Assembly: GCA_900756925.1 (NCBI GenBank)
Contig: CAAELX010000041.1
Coordinates: forward strand, 20,246 to 84,245
DNA: 64,000 nt
DNA from: an uncultured Roseburia sp.
GTDB lineage: Bacteria; Bacillota; Clostridia; Lachnospirales; Lachnospiraceae
Reading direction: 5' to 3'
The position numbers and the translations under genes were made by a program. The notes under the pieces are model-generated. The model made no database searches. It saw only the letters and a program-made list of their open reading frames with translations, and was not told where the DNA came from. Within the stretch, counting starts at the first letter, position 1. Each line of letters begins with the position of its first letter. Below are positions 43,650 to 52,889 of the stretch, piece after piece.

Positions 43650-44072
43650 CTATTTCTTCTTTGTGAATACCAGAAATTTACTGAAAATATAATTCAACAC
43701 TAAAATTATAAACTGGATCACAAACTTCGCGATCAGGTCGTTGATGTGCAGGACATCTGCCATCATCCACACTCCGCCGACTTCGATCACCATTGTGGAG
43801 AGACGTGCTCCCACGAACTTTGTGAACTCACCAAAACGCTGGCTAAAATTCGTCGCTTCCGAGCGGAAGACGAATCTGGAATTTACAAAGTATGCAAATA
43901 AGATGGACAGGAATACGGAAATCGTATTCGCCACATTCATATTGATCGGTGTCGTCAGTCTTAAGGTGTAATAGCATACCAGGTTCACTAACGTTGTGCA
44001 GCCGCCGAAAAAGATATAACGCAGTACATCATTGTTCCAGCATTTGATAATCAGTTCCTTTAACTTCTTCAT
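43650..44072 (-). CDS. GtrA-like polyprenyl-phosphate-sugar flippase
   Basis: 140 residues with four membrane helices of the GtrA family (FGGCTTLVNLVCYYTLRL, NTISVFLSILFAYFVNSRFVF, and FVIQFIILVLNYIFSKFLVF at the end). It is thought to flip polyprenyl-phosphate-linked sugars to the outer face. It sits between the GtrB-like gene and the Glucos_trans_II gene with 41- and 14-bp gaps. Confidence 0.88.
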   Translation of the reverse strand: MKKLKELIIKCWNNDVLRYIFFGGCTTLVNLVCYYTLRLTTPINMNVANTISVFLSILFAYFVNSRFVFRSEATNFSQRFGEFTKFVGARLSTMVIEVGGVWMMADVLHINDLIAKFVIQFIILVLNYIFSKFLVFTKKK

Positions 44073-44086
44073 TGGTTTCTCCTTCT

Positions 44087-45610
44087 CTACTCAGACAGCT
44101 TGACCACGATTGTTCCGTTGATCACCTTCACACTGTCTTTTGCCGGATAGACCGGCATATTCTGATATTCCTCTGTCGCGGTAATCTCCTCTTTCTCAGC
44201 ACCGCTTGTCAGTGCGAAGCTTCTGCCGAAGCAGTAGTTCCACATGGAGACATAATGATAGTCTCCCCACAGGAATGTATCCTGATTCACGCCCATGATC
44301 GTCGGTGCCATACTGTCAATCCCGCCGGAATTGGCATGGTATCTGCCGATCATGGCTACCTTGGAAATCTCCGGATATTCCTCGAGATTCTCGATACGGT
44401 CTAAAATATTGCTGCAGACTGCATAAGATTTCTCATAGCTTAAGTTCATGCTGTTATAGGCAATGTTCGCATTGATCGTGTTGTAATAGACAAGGAATGC
44501 AAGGACCAGGACACCGACGGCCTTTAACACTTTTCCGGCTGCCTTCTCCCACTTTCCATGCTCCACATATAACAGTAACAATATATAAATAAAGCACACT
44601 CCCATCATCATCAGCGTGTGGTAATCGACACCTGCTGAGACAAAGTTCAATGCGAATGCTGCGATCGGGAGCACTGCAGCGGCAAGCACTGTCACGATCA
44701 CACCTGCCACGTCTTTATAAGTTTTATTTTTGATGATTAAGATCACGGTTCCAAGCATAATGCCGCCCACAACTGCTGCGTTGGCGAGCCCGTATTTATT
44801 CGCTCCACCAAGTCCGTTGTGCAGGCACCAGAGCTGTAAAATGCTCTTTGCTGTCTTGATGAACGCGGTCTTATACTGCTCTAAGGTCAGGATACCCATA
44901 CTGCCGATTCCCTGATAATCCGTCAGGGTAATGCCATAGTAAGCATTAATCAGGCTGTCAACCACTTTATAGAACACAGCGCCGCCCACCACGAGGGCAA
45001 AGTATTTCCAGTCCATCGCAAATGCCTTTTTGAATGACTGCTTCTCTAACAGCAGGTCACGGATGCCAATCAGTAAAATCAGGGCGAACGCAACGGTAAT
45101 GTATGCCTGATAAGTTCCCATACTGAGCCCGATACACACGATTCCAGGCCAGATCCCATGCTTAAACCTGTAGGTCAGATAAACGCCTGCGGTTGCAAGC
45201 AGAAACGCTGCCATATATCCATCTGCGGTAAACATAAACGCAAACGTCGATGTGATCGTAGGAAACGAAACGACCAGACCTGCCAACAGAATGATCGCCG
45301 TCCGGCTCTTCAACCGGAACAGATCCACCATCATCACCACGGCAAGACTGATATAAAACAGGGATAATGCCCCGTTCACCCACGGCATGTCATATTTGGA
45401 GGAAAGTCCGCTGAAAAATCCGAGGAAGCATCTTCCCGAATAAAAGGTAGCTCCCGTTCCGGTAAAATTGTACATACTGTCCCAGGTCGGCAGGAAGTTG
45501 AAAAAGCGGTACGCATGTGCTAACAGCCCAAATACCCAGGTTGCCAGAAAGCCAAGCTTCCACTCTGCCTTAATCTCGATCTCTTTCTTTCCTATGTGTA
45601 ACTTTTCCAT
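44087..45610 (-). CDS. GtrC-like membrane glucosyltransferase (Glucos_trans_II type)
   Basis: 507 residues from MEKLHIGKKE (45610). About eleven membrane helices with an N-terminal cytoplasmic tail. The stretch RCFLGFFSGLSSKYDMPWVNGALS is like the conserved early loop of the Glucos_trans_II family, and the last ~120 residues are extracytoplasmic. Third part of the Gtr set: it transfers the flipped sugar from polyprenyl phosphate to the polymer outside the membrane. Sugar unknown. Confidence 0.8.
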   Translation of the reverse strand: MEKLHIGKKEIEIKAEWKLGFLATWVFGLLAHAYRFFNFLPTWDSMYNFTGTGATFYSGRCFLGFFSGLSSKYDMPWVNGALSLFYISLAVVMMVDLFRLKSRTAIILLAGLVVSFPTITSTFAFMFTADGYMAAFLLATAGVYLTYRFKHGIWPGIVCIGLSMGTYQAYITVAFALILLIGIRDLLLEKQSFKKAFAMDWKYFALVVGGAVFYKVVDSLINAYYGITLTDYQGIGSMGILTLEQYKTAFIKTAKSILQLWCLHNGLGGANKYGLANAAVVGGIMLGTVILIIKNKTYKDVAGVIVTVLAAAVLPIAAFALNFVSAGVDYHTLMMMGVCFIYILLLLYVEHGKWEKAAGKVLKAVGVLVLAFLVYYNTINANIAYNSMNLSYEKSYAVCSNILDRIENLEEYPEISKVAMIGRYHANSGGIDSMAPTIMGVNQDTFLWGDYHYVSMWNYCFGRSFALTSGAEKEEITATEEYQNMPVYPAKDSVKVINGTIVVKLSE

Positions 45611-45670
45611 GTTATTGATTCCTCTCTGTCTCCCGCTTACTCCGGGACACTGGTATTTTATCAATTTTTT

Positions 45671-46633
45671 CTACCAATAGCAACCACCCTCGACAGAATC
45701 TGCATCTTTTGGTTTGTCTTTATTAGAAATACGCACCCAGGCATCGGAATCATACTGCTTCAAAAACTGATGGTTCTTATCTTCATCCCACCTTTTTCCA
45801 TGGATTCCGAACAGGATCTGCGTGATACCACCAAGATGTACCGCCTGCCTGCCTGCTGCCTTAATCTTCGCCGCAAGCGGGAAACCGTAGGCTCCGCATC
45901 CTAAGATAGCCAGATCAAACTCTTCCTGCATCGCCTTCTCATACATATCCTCTAATGCTTCAAACCAGTTCGCATAGCGCTCATCCACTTCCCCGGCATT
46001 CGTCTGGACCGCCTTCTGCACGATCAGGGTGAACTCCGGCAGGATCTTTGTCCCTGGAAACAGTCTTTCCCGCTTCTCATACTGGGAACGGATCAGCTCT
46101 GCCTGCGGATGGATCACAAGTACCCGCTTTCCCTCTAGAGCTTCCGTCCAAGGATGCTTTGGACACCGGAACGGATCGATATAGTGCAGATAGGTCAGAT
46201 GCATGTCTTTTTTAAATACCGTCTTTAAATAATAATCCTCAAATGGCTGGAACCAGCCAGCCAGATAATCGGTGCTTTTACAGCCGTTTACCATCTCCTC
46301 GTAAAACCGCGGCATCAGAGAGATATCGTTTGGGAAAAAACCGGCACAGTCGCAGAGCTGCTTCACATCTTTTTCCAGAATCCTTCTGTCATCGAATTCG
46401 ATGGCACGCATATTGGCAAGCTCGACTGCCCCGAGGCGCCCTGCCATAAAAGGTTTTCCGCTCCGGATATCGGCTGCCATCTCACGCTGCACCTGCTCGA
46501 TGCCCTCGATCTCGCGCCCTGCGAATCTGCCGTGCATCTTCTCCATGAGTGGGATCGCATCTATCTTATTCTGCCAGTACAGGCGGCGTTTTCCTTTTAA
46601 GAGATAATAAAAATAAGTAAAAGACCGTTTCAT
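45671..46633 (-). CDS. GT-D fold glycosyltransferase-like protein
   Basis: 320 residues, soluble. The motif MAGRLGAVELANMR near residue 62 and the C-terminal CGAYGFPLAAKIKAAGRQAVHLGGITQILFG with KRWD match the GT-D/DUF1792-related group found in exopolysaccharide loci; S. parasanguinis dGT1 is the studied relative. It is followed upstream by a Gtf3-like transferase, the same pairing as in the Fap1 glycosylation locus. Probably adds one sugar on the cytoplasmic side. Specificity unknown. Confidence 0.7.
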   Translation of the reverse strand: MKRSFTYFYYLLKGKRRLYWQNKIDAIPLMEKMHGRFAGREIEGIEQVQREMAADIRSGKPFMAGRLGAVELANMRAIEFDDRRILEKDVKQLCDCAGFFPNDISLMPRFYEEMVNGCKSTDYLAGWFQPFEDYYLKTVFKKDMHLTYLHYIDPFRCPKHPWTEALEGKRVLVIHPQAELIRSQYEKRERLFPGTKILPEFTLIVQKAVQTNAGEVDERYANWFEALEDMYEKAMQEEFDLAILGCGAYGFPLAAKIKAAGRQAVHLGGITQILFGIHGKRWDEDKNHQFLKQYDSDAWVRISNKDKPKDADSVEGGCYW

Positions 46634-46669
46634 ATTTTTTCTGACTCCTGACGTTTGTTTGTAAAATCG

Positions 46670-47725
46670 TTACTTTCCTGCTGCAAGTGCTTCATCGAGT
46701 GCCCGGCTTAAGTAATAGCCCTGCTGCAGCTCCCCGGATACCTTTCCGGCATTTTCCCGGATGCTCTTATAAGGGGCTGCCTGGATCGCTTCTTCCAGCT
46801 CGCTGAGACATCCAATCGTAATTCCACAGTGATGCTCTTCCACAAAATGTGCCATTCCGGAATGTTTCCACACAATCGCCGGAATTCCGGATGCCAGATA
46901 GAGACCACATTTATGGGAGTTATTGTATTTCAGATACTCCCCTAGTCCACCCTCGATCGCATCTTTTCCAGTGCCATCCCAGACCAGACCGTAATCCATG
47001 GAACTTACTGCCTGTGGAACCTCATCCGCCGAAAGGACACCGTGGTAGAAGCTGTGTGCAGGAAGATCTTTCTTCCTGTTCTCCTCTAATTTTCCCCAGA
47101 GGTGAAGCTCGATACTTCCGTCTGCTGGAAGCTTCATATATTTTAAAAATTCAGACTTGTTCAGATTTCCGGCAAACGCGATCTTTACAGGTGGGCAGCT
47201 CTTTTCCTGATGCTCTCTTAACGCCCTGCCCTGTTCTTCGCTCATCAGATAATCCCAGACCCCAACCGGAATCAGCGTGGACGTCACTCCGTTTTTCCTT
47301 AAGAGCTCCCCGGTATTTACATTCGGCATCAGGACGAAATCCGCCACGCCGATGATCTTCGCTTCCTCTTTCATTTTCTGCTGCACAATCGGATCATTTG
47401 CATTTCCGTAACGGAAGGCATTAAGATCATTAATAAAACAGATGATGTTGTATTTTTTGATTTTCTGCATTTTTTTTAGCAGTTTTATTTTGATATGGTT
47501 CTCCGGAATGGAATAAAAGATGGCATCTTTTTTTCCGGCATTGAGCAGAAGGAATGCTGCAAGATATGGGAGATCCAGTATTTTCATGTATTTGGAACAT
47601 GACTTTGGCATGCTCCAGATCGTTTTACAGCCTTTTTGTGCCAAAATGGTGAAAACATCGTGCATGGCTTTGCCGGCAGCGTCGTAGGTTTCGCCGGAAC
47701 GCTGGCTTAGTGCGAAAAACTTCAT
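46670..47725 (-). CDS. Gtf3-like glycosyltransferase (galactofuranosyltransferase-like)
   Basis: 351 residues, GT-B-like with an N-terminal acceptor half (FALSQRSGETYDAAGKA) and a C-terminal nucleotide-sugar half (YGLVWDGTGKD..LGEYLKYNNSHKCGLYLASGIPAIVW). This combination is typical of Gtf3/WciB/WefE-type sugar transferases, several of which transfer glucose or galactofuranose. No membrane helix. Palindromic element C fills the 250-bp gap upstream of its start. Assignment to the superfamily is firm; the donor is not. Confidence 0.75.
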   Translation of the reverse strand: MKFFALSQRSGETYDAAGKAMHDVFTILAQKGCKTIWSMPKSCSKYMKILDLPYLAAFLLLNAGKKDAIFYSIPENHIKIKLLKKMQKIKKYNIICFINDLNAFRYGNANDPIVQQKMKEEAKIIGVADFVLMPNVNTGELLRKNGVTSTLIPVGVWDYLMSEEQGRALREHQEKSCPPVKIAFAGNLNKSEFLKYMKLPADGSIELHLWGKLEENRKKDLPAHSFYHGVLSADEVPQAVSSMDYGLVWDGTGKDAIEGGLGEYLKYNNSHKCGLYLASGIPAIVWKHSGMAHFVEEHHCGITIGCLSELEEAIQAAPYKSIRENAGKVSGELQQGYYLSRALDEALAAGK

Positions 47726-47745
47726 CTTTTTTACTCCTTTTAAAT

Positions 47746-47965
47746 GTGGGGGGTATGGCTCGACGGAGGGGATCGGCGAAGGAAGCAGAAGACACGCTTT
47801 CGCTATGCGTCGCTCGCAGCGGTACTAAGCGTCCAGGCGCGCATGGAGGTAATTTGGCTAGCCACTACTGCCTACGCGCGTCTGGGAGCTAAGGACCGGC
47901 GGCTCCTCAATGTCTTCTGTTTCCTTCGCCGATCCCCTCCGTCTACCTCTACCCTTACGGCTTTG
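47746..47965 (-). repeat. Palindromic element, copy C
   Basis: 33-bp stem 47762-47794 with 47911-47943, one deviation, sequence unlike the other copies. Core 47795-47910 has all conserved blocks; with D it forms a subtype (CTATGCGTC and CTCCTCAAT where A and B have CTCCGTGTC and CTCCCCAAG). The terminal GCRAAACTCG pair of A, B and D is not recognisable here, so the outer limits are approximate. GCGAAAGC loop on the minus strand. Fills the gap between the acyltransferase and Gtf3-like genes. Confidence 0.85.
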
Positions 47966-47977
47966 GTTTTTGTGTAT

Positions 47978-49048
47978 TTATTTTACTAAGTAGTTTTTAA
48001 GTTTTTCTGAACATTTGTATAATTTATTTTTGAATTTTTGGCGTAATATATTTAGTATATCTGCAAGTTTTCCTGCAAGTCTGGTCTCTAAGCTTCCGAA
48101 GAGTGCCTGGCGGAGCAGTTCGATGAGGATGCAGCCGGTCACGACACATGGGGCGAAGAGACAGATGAGTGGGAAGAGCAGCGGAGAAAATGCGTAGTCT
48201 TCTAACGGAAGCAGAACATGTACAAGGCGCTGGAAGCCGAAGGAAAAGACGTAAACGGCAAGGACGGCGCCCGCTATTTTGTTGATGAAACGGTTTTCAA
48301 AATAGATGGTCCGGAAGATCTCAAACAGCAGGATGGCAGAGACGATCGTGAAGATGGAGCAGTCTCTGTAAAACATGCTGTAGTGCCCGGTCGCTAAGTA
48401 TAAGCCCATCTCTAACAGGAACGTGAGCAGGATATTGCCAAGCAAAAGGGTGGCAAGTCTGCTTTTCCGATAACTGTTCTGATTGTAGAGGCGGATGTAT
48501 CTGCCGATAAGGTAGATAACTGTCATCTGCACCACATTTTTCCCCTCAGATCCTAAAATATCAAAATGGAGGAAGGTCGGCACCACGCAAAACAGGAAAA
48601 GGCAGAATAATAGCAGCTTCCCGAACTGCTCTTTTTTCAGTTTTTCCGGAATCTGGTTGAGATAACCGGACAGGATCGCAATGATAAAGTATGCGGTCAA
48701 GTACCAGTACTGGTTGGAAAGAATTGGGAAAAAGGAGGAGAGCCAGTCCATTTTTCCGACCGGAATTCCGAGTGCAAGCTTGATCACCTGATGAAGAATC
48801 GTGTAGAGAATTACCATCAGGTCGAGTTTGATCAGTTTTTGCAGATTGAAACGGACTCCGAAGTATCCGGATATCAGCATGAAACAGGTCACTCCAAGAT
48901 TGGTAAAGCAGTTCGCAAAGATCAGCAGATACCGGTTCATCTGCGACAGTTCGTCTCCGCCATATGCGATTGTATGCATAAAGATAATCCCAAAAATGCA
49001 GAGGATCCTCAATAATTCAATGCTGGAATTTCTTGTTTTTGCTGCCAT
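47978..49048 (-). CDS. Membrane acyltransferase (OafA/acyltransferase 3 family)
   Basis: 356 residues with ten hydrophobic helices. The N-terminal SSIELLRILCIFGIIFMHTIAYGG includes the R..F...H signature of acyltransferase 3 proteins (helix 1 Arg and His), and ITCFMLISGYFGVR-like sequence follows. Likely O-acetylates or O-acylates sugars of the surface polymer at the membrane. Ends just before element C; downstream of wzx by 35 bp. Confidence 0.87.
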   Translation of the reverse strand: MAAKTRNSSIELLRILCIFGIIFMHTIAYGGDELSQMNRYLLIFANCFTNLGVTCFMLISGYFGVRFNLQKLIKLDLMVILYTILHQVIKLALGIPVGKMDWLSSFFPILSNQYWYLTAYFIIAILSGYLNQIPEKLKKEQFGKLLLFCLFLFCVVPTFLHFDILGSEGKNVVQMTVIYLIGRYIRLYNQNSYRKSRLATLLLGNILLTFLLEMGLYLATGHYSMFYRDCSIFTIVSAILLFEIFRTIYFENRFINKIAGAVLAVYVFSFGFQRLVHVLLPLEDYAFSPLLFPLICLFAPCVVTGCILIELLRQALFGSLETRLAGKLADILNILRQKFKNKLYKCSEKLKNYLVK

Positions 49049-49083
49049 TTTTTCTTATTCCTTCCAATCTTTCTTTTCTATCC

Positions 49084-50424
49084 CTATTTTCGTTTTAACT
49101 TTCCGAGTACTTTCTGCGCAGATACTTTGATGATCTGCTTCATCTCATCATCTAACACATCACGGAAGAGCATCCCCTGTATGATAAGCCTTCCCGCATC
49201 TCGTGTATCTTTGATGGCAAGCGGCATCACAATGTGGATGACCGTATAGGTGACCAGTGTTGCGATCGCGGCTCCCAAGATCCCCATTCTCGGGATCAGA
49301 CGCGCATTTAATACAACATCTGTCACGAGTCCAGCGAGTGCAAAGTAGTTGACGTATTTGTTTTTATTCTCTGTAGCAAGGTAAACCTGGGTCAGGCTTC
49401 CGATTGAAGTGATTCCGGTGTACCAGACCACAATGACCAACGCCCCTCTTGCACCGAGATAAGCCTTTCCGTATAACAGATAGATCACCCAGTAGGAAAA
49501 AATGCTCACGCCGAGCGACCAGCAGATATTTAACAGCCAGATACCTGCATAGGACTGACGCAGTCTCTTATAGAACATGCCGCGGCTTTCCTCTGCATTT
49601 TTATAAAGGATTGGGCTGACGGACTGGATGAAGGCGGACGGGATCATGCCCCAGAGCCCTGCTATGGTTAACGCTGCAGTATACAGACCAACTGAATAGG
49701 TGTCCAACATCTGTTTTAACATGATCTGGTCTATTTTCGAATAAAGGATTGCGATCAGACCGGAAATCATATAGTGGTAAGACTGCTTCATCAGGCTTTT
49801 TCCAAGCCTTACGGAAACTTTCGGATGGAACCCGTTCTCCCGGACATAACATAACATCAGAATCAGGGATAATAACAGCGTGTCCACGGAGGTAGCAAAC
49901 GCAAACCAAAGGATATCCGCATTGTTTGCCAGCAGATAAATCCGGTATAAAGACATTCCAATATAAGCAACGACACTTGCAATACTGGTGTATTTTCCGA
50001 GAAGTTTTCCCTGAAACCAGTACATAAACGTATCAAATGCACTTGCTAAGATTGCAATGGATTCCAAAATCGCAATTTTTACCATGAGCGGATCGCTCTT
50101 ATCTGTGATGGAGACGAGTGCGATCACAGCAATGGTGGAAAAAACTGCGGTGAGGAAACGCATCAGGATACCGGTCCAGATAACCTCGTTGTCATCCTCT
50201 TTTCCCATTGAGATTTCCTTGATCACAATAACGCTTAAACCAAGGGATGTGATGGAAGAGAAAAAGGACACGTATGCTGCCACATAGTTGATGGACCCGA
50301 AATTGTCCGGTCCTAAGTATCTGGCTGTTGCAAGGGACACAAAGAAGGAAAGGATCATGTTTACGATCTTTCCTCCAAGCAGCCATCCCATATTGTTGAT
50401 TACTCTTTTCTTACTATTATCCAC
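49084..50424 (-). CDS. Polysaccharide flippase, Wzx type
   Basis: 446 residues, about fourteen helices, MOP superfamily. The N-terminus NMGWLLGGKIVNMILSFFVSLATARYLGP and GSINYVAAYVSFF are typical for Wzx/RfbX. Moves undecaprenyl-diphosphate-linked repeat units outward. It stands between the acyltransferase and the fucosyltransferase genes. With Wzy- and Wzz-like proteins upstream it completes a Wzy-dependent assembly route. Confidence 0.88.
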   Translation of the reverse strand: MDNSKKRVINNMGWLLGGKIVNMILSFFVSLATARYLGPDNFGSINYVAAYVSFFSSITSLGLSVIVIKEISMGKEDDNEVIWTGILMRFLTAVFSTIAVIALVSITDKSDPLMVKIAILESIAILASAFDTFMYWFQGKLLGKYTSIASVVAYIGMSLYRIYLLANNADILWFAFATSVDTLLLSLILMLCYVRENGFHPKVSVRLGKSLMKQSYHYMISGLIAILYSKIDQIMLKQMLDTYSVGLYTAALTIAGLWGMIPSAFIQSVSPILYKNAEESRGMFYKRLRQSYAGIWLLNICWSLGVSIFSYWVIYLLYGKAYLGARGALVIVVWYTGITSIGSLTQVYLATENKNKYVNYFALAGLVTDVVLNARLIPRMGILGAAIATLVTYTVIHIVMPLAIKDTRDAGRLIIQGMLFRDVLDDEMKQIIKVSAQKVLGKLKRK

Positions 50425-50447
50425 GAAATAACCATGCCTTTCCTGCT

Positions 50448-51329
50448 TTATGCCTGATTTCTCTCTGCCTTCACATCCTGCTCAATCGTAGACTCGATCT
50501 TAATCCAGCTCTCCGGATAGAAATCCCCTCTCCAGAAAGAGACAATCGGTGCTGTGACAACTTTGTCCGGGTTGGCATTTAAGTATGCTGCCCACCAGCT
50601 AAAGGAACTGTTCGCCGTGATGTCGTGCTTACATTCCACCATACAGAAAAATTCGTCAATGTATCCCATTCCCTCCTGTCCGGAAATGAAGTAATAATTC
50701 TCTTTTTCCCCAAAGTTCTCTTTCACCCAGTCGATATCATCAGAGAAAAAGCAGTAATTCACATTTCCGACCTTCTCCTCCATGATCTTCATGGCATCTT
50801 CGAAGTATTCCATGCGAAGGTTCGTGTCCGCCAGCAGATAATCGCCTCTCCGGATATGGACTGCTACAGTGTTTTCCAGGGAATGGATGAGCTCGATGCT
50901 TTTCTTCGCCGCATCACTTAACTTCTTCGGACGGAATAATCTGCGGAAATCTTCCTCATATTCGCTGAAATATTTATCGCTCTGCCAGTAACCGCTTAAC
51001 ATGACATCGCCGTTTAGCTCAAACACTTCCGGATGGTAGACAAAGTTGCCGTTTTCCTTGAAGATTTTTGTGCCGAAGCCGATGGCTTTCTGGCGGCGGA
51101 TTTTATTAAATACAGCTCTGTTTATCAGGCCTTTTTTATATTTATAGGTGATACGTCCCTTGTATTCGATGGTCAGATCATCAATGCCGAGCTCTCTCGA
51201 CATGCCGTTGTCTGCCATATAGGTGTTGATGTAGAGGTCAGCTCCTTTTTTCTTTGCAAGGGCGTAGCCACATGCATAGGCAAATAACTGGTTGCCGAAG
51301 CCGCCGGTGAGTTCTGCTATTACCTTCAT
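50448..51329 (-). CDS. GT11 alpha-1,2-fucosyltransferase-like protein
   Basis: 293 residues, soluble GT-B. Family signature GGFGNQLFAYACGYALAKKKG at the N-terminus and VAVHIRRGDYLL (the HxRRGDY GDP-fucose motif) near residue 155, then ITANSSFSWWAAYLN. These identify GT11, which uses GDP-fucose (or GDP-rhamnose in some members). Element D lies just upstream of the start codon. A fucose or deoxyhexose branch in the polymer is therefore likely. Confidence 0.9.
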   Translation of the reverse strand: MKVIAELTGGFGNQLFAYACGYALAKKKGADLYINTYMADNGMSRELGIDDLTIEYKGRITYKYKKGLINRAVFNKIRRQKAIGFGTKIFKENGNFVYHPEVFELNGDVMLSGYWQSDKYFSEYEEDFRRLFRPKKLSDAAKKSIELIHSLENTVAVHIRRGDYLLADTNLRMEYFEDAMKIMEEKVGNVNYCFFSDDIDWVKENFGEKENYYFISGQEGMGYIDEFFCMVECKHDITANSSFSWWAAYLNANPDKVVTAPIVSFWRGDFYPESWIKIESTIEQDVKAERNQA

Positions 51330-51755
51330 TGTTGTTCCTTTCTAAGAAAAAATTTTGTGCGCCGGACGTTGCAAAACTCGATCGAAAGGCTCTCGTGATT
51401 GGAAGGTTGGGATAAAATAACGAAGACACGCTCTCGCTATGCGTCGCTCGCAGCGGTACTAAGCGTCCAGACGCGCGTGAAAGTGATCTGGCAAGCCACT
51501 ACTGTCCAGGCGCGTCTGGGCGCTAAGGACCGGCGGCTCCTCAATGTCTTCTTATATTTTATCCCAACCTTCCAATCTGCTGCAGATTGTGAACGAGTTT
51601 TGCAACTGTTGTTGGCTTGCTTTACTATTCGTTTTTGTATACTAATAGTATTGCATTGATTTTATAATATTATTTTCCAATACACATTTTCTTTTGCAGG
51701 ATGCAGATGTCTGAAGCATATTGAAAATCCCGGTTATGAAAAATGTGAAGCGTAA
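51330..51755. other. 426-bp gap within the polysaccharide locus
   Basis: Holds element D (51368-51606) and a 149-bp A+T-rich remainder towards the GT4 gene. I see no gene, terminator or convincing promoter in the remainder. Confidence 0.7.
51368..51606 (-). repeat. Palindromic element, copy D
   Basis: Terminal inverted repeat GTTGCAAAACTCG (51368-51380) / CGAGTTTTGCAAC (51594-51606), which differs from A and B by one compensatory pair (GC to AT). Stem 51397-51427 with 51546-51577, one small irregularity, sequence unique to this copy. Core has the conserved blocks; the central TGGCTAGCCA is TGGCAAGCCA here. Inner arms AGCGTCCAGACGCGC and GCGCGTCTGGGCGCT pair. GCGAGAGC loop on the minus strand. 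38 bp upstream of the fucosyltransferase start. Confidence 0.88.
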
Positions 51756-52889
51756 TTATTGTACTAAAATATTTTTATATAATAACACATATTTCCCGAC
51801 TTGTCTGCTACAGTCGTATAATTCGGTAGCCCTGGCGCACTGCTCCCTGGATGGATGCAGAGCTTTGGATTGATGAAGTGCTGCATATTCGTCGAGTTTT
51901 GCAGCAAGGCTCTCCGGGGTGGAGTCGAAGTAGGCTACATTTTCCAGTGCTTTATCCCGAAATTCGGTAAGACCTGGGGTATTCGCTAAGAGAATGTGCA
52001 TGCCGGTGAAGATGGCCTCTAAGGTGGCGATGCTTAAGCCCTCGTAGAGTGAGGTCATTAAGAAGACATCCGCCTCTTTTAAGTATGGCATTGGATCGGT
52101 GCTGCCTGCGAAAGTGATCAGATGGTCGATTTCAAGGGAGCGGGACAGTTTTTCTTCCTGCTCGGATGCCCCCTTGCCGTAACCGACATGGTAGTAATGG
52201 ATCTGCTCTTTCTGTTTCATTTTAGCAATGGCATTTAAGAGGAGCTCATGGTTTTTCACGGTACCACAGTTTCCTACCGTGACAAGGACCATCTTCCCTT
52301 CCGTGTCATGCGCCTGCTTTAGCGGCAGCTTTTCCGCTTCGCCGACATATTGAAATTTTCCATTATTGCACCAGTTGTAGATCGTCTCATCACAGTCGAT
52401 CCCGAACACTTTTTTTTCATTTGCCGCAACACCGTCACTAATCGCAACAAATCTGGTGTACAGATGCTTTTGCATGAAATGCCTTGTGAATGCTTTGATT
52501 TTCCTCTGGATCCCGGTATGGGCGAAGGTGCTGTGGACCGTCCGCACGGTGTTCCTGCTTCCGGTCATCCTTGCGATCAGGGCATACTCGAAGGAGAGCG
52601 ACTCTCTGTGGATATGCACAATATCATAATGATGGGTCCTCATAAACTTCCAGAATGCAATGAGATGCCCGATTTTGGCTTTCTTCCCTGCTCCTTCTGT
52701 CGGCACCCATTCGATCTGGTAGCCGGTCTGTTCCAGTGTGTCAGCGAAAGGTCCCCTGATTTTTCCGGTCGCCATCACGCTGCTCTCGCAAGTCTCCTTC
52801 CAGTACGGATATGCATTGCAGATCATCATCTCCGCCCCGGACGGATGCAGTTCATGTAAAATGTGCAATACTTTTATTTTATCTTTCAT
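51756..52889 (-). CDS. Family 4 glycosyltransferase
   Basis: 377 residues, GT-B. N-terminal acceptor half LHILHELHPSGAEMMICNAY; C-terminal donor half with VTVGNCGTVKNHELLLNAIA and the E-x7-E motif SLYEGLSIATLEAIFTG. A conserved basic patch VRTVHS and an N-terminal amphipathic stretch suggest membrane association. Its start directly abuts the stop of the next GT4 gene (52890), so translation is coupled. Retaining enzyme; sugar unknown. Confidence 0.9.
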   Translation of the reverse strand: MKDKIKVLHILHELHPSGAEMMICNAYPYWKETCESSVMATGKIRGPFADTLEQTGYQIEWVPTEGAGKKAKIGHLIAFWKFMRTHHYDIVHIHRESLSFEYALIARMTGSRNTVRTVHSTFAHTGIQRKIKAFTRHFMQKHLYTRFVAISDGVAANEKKVFGIDCDETIYNWCNNGKFQYVGEAEKLPLKQAHDTEGKMVLVTVGNCGTVKNHELLLNAIAKMKQKEQIHYYHVGYGKGASEQEEKLSRSLEIDHLITFAGSTDPMPYLKEADVFLMTSLYEGLSIATLEAIFTGMHILLANTPGLTEFRDKALENVAYFDSTPESLAAKLDEYAALHQSKALHPSREQCARATELYDCSRQVGKYVLLYKNILVQ

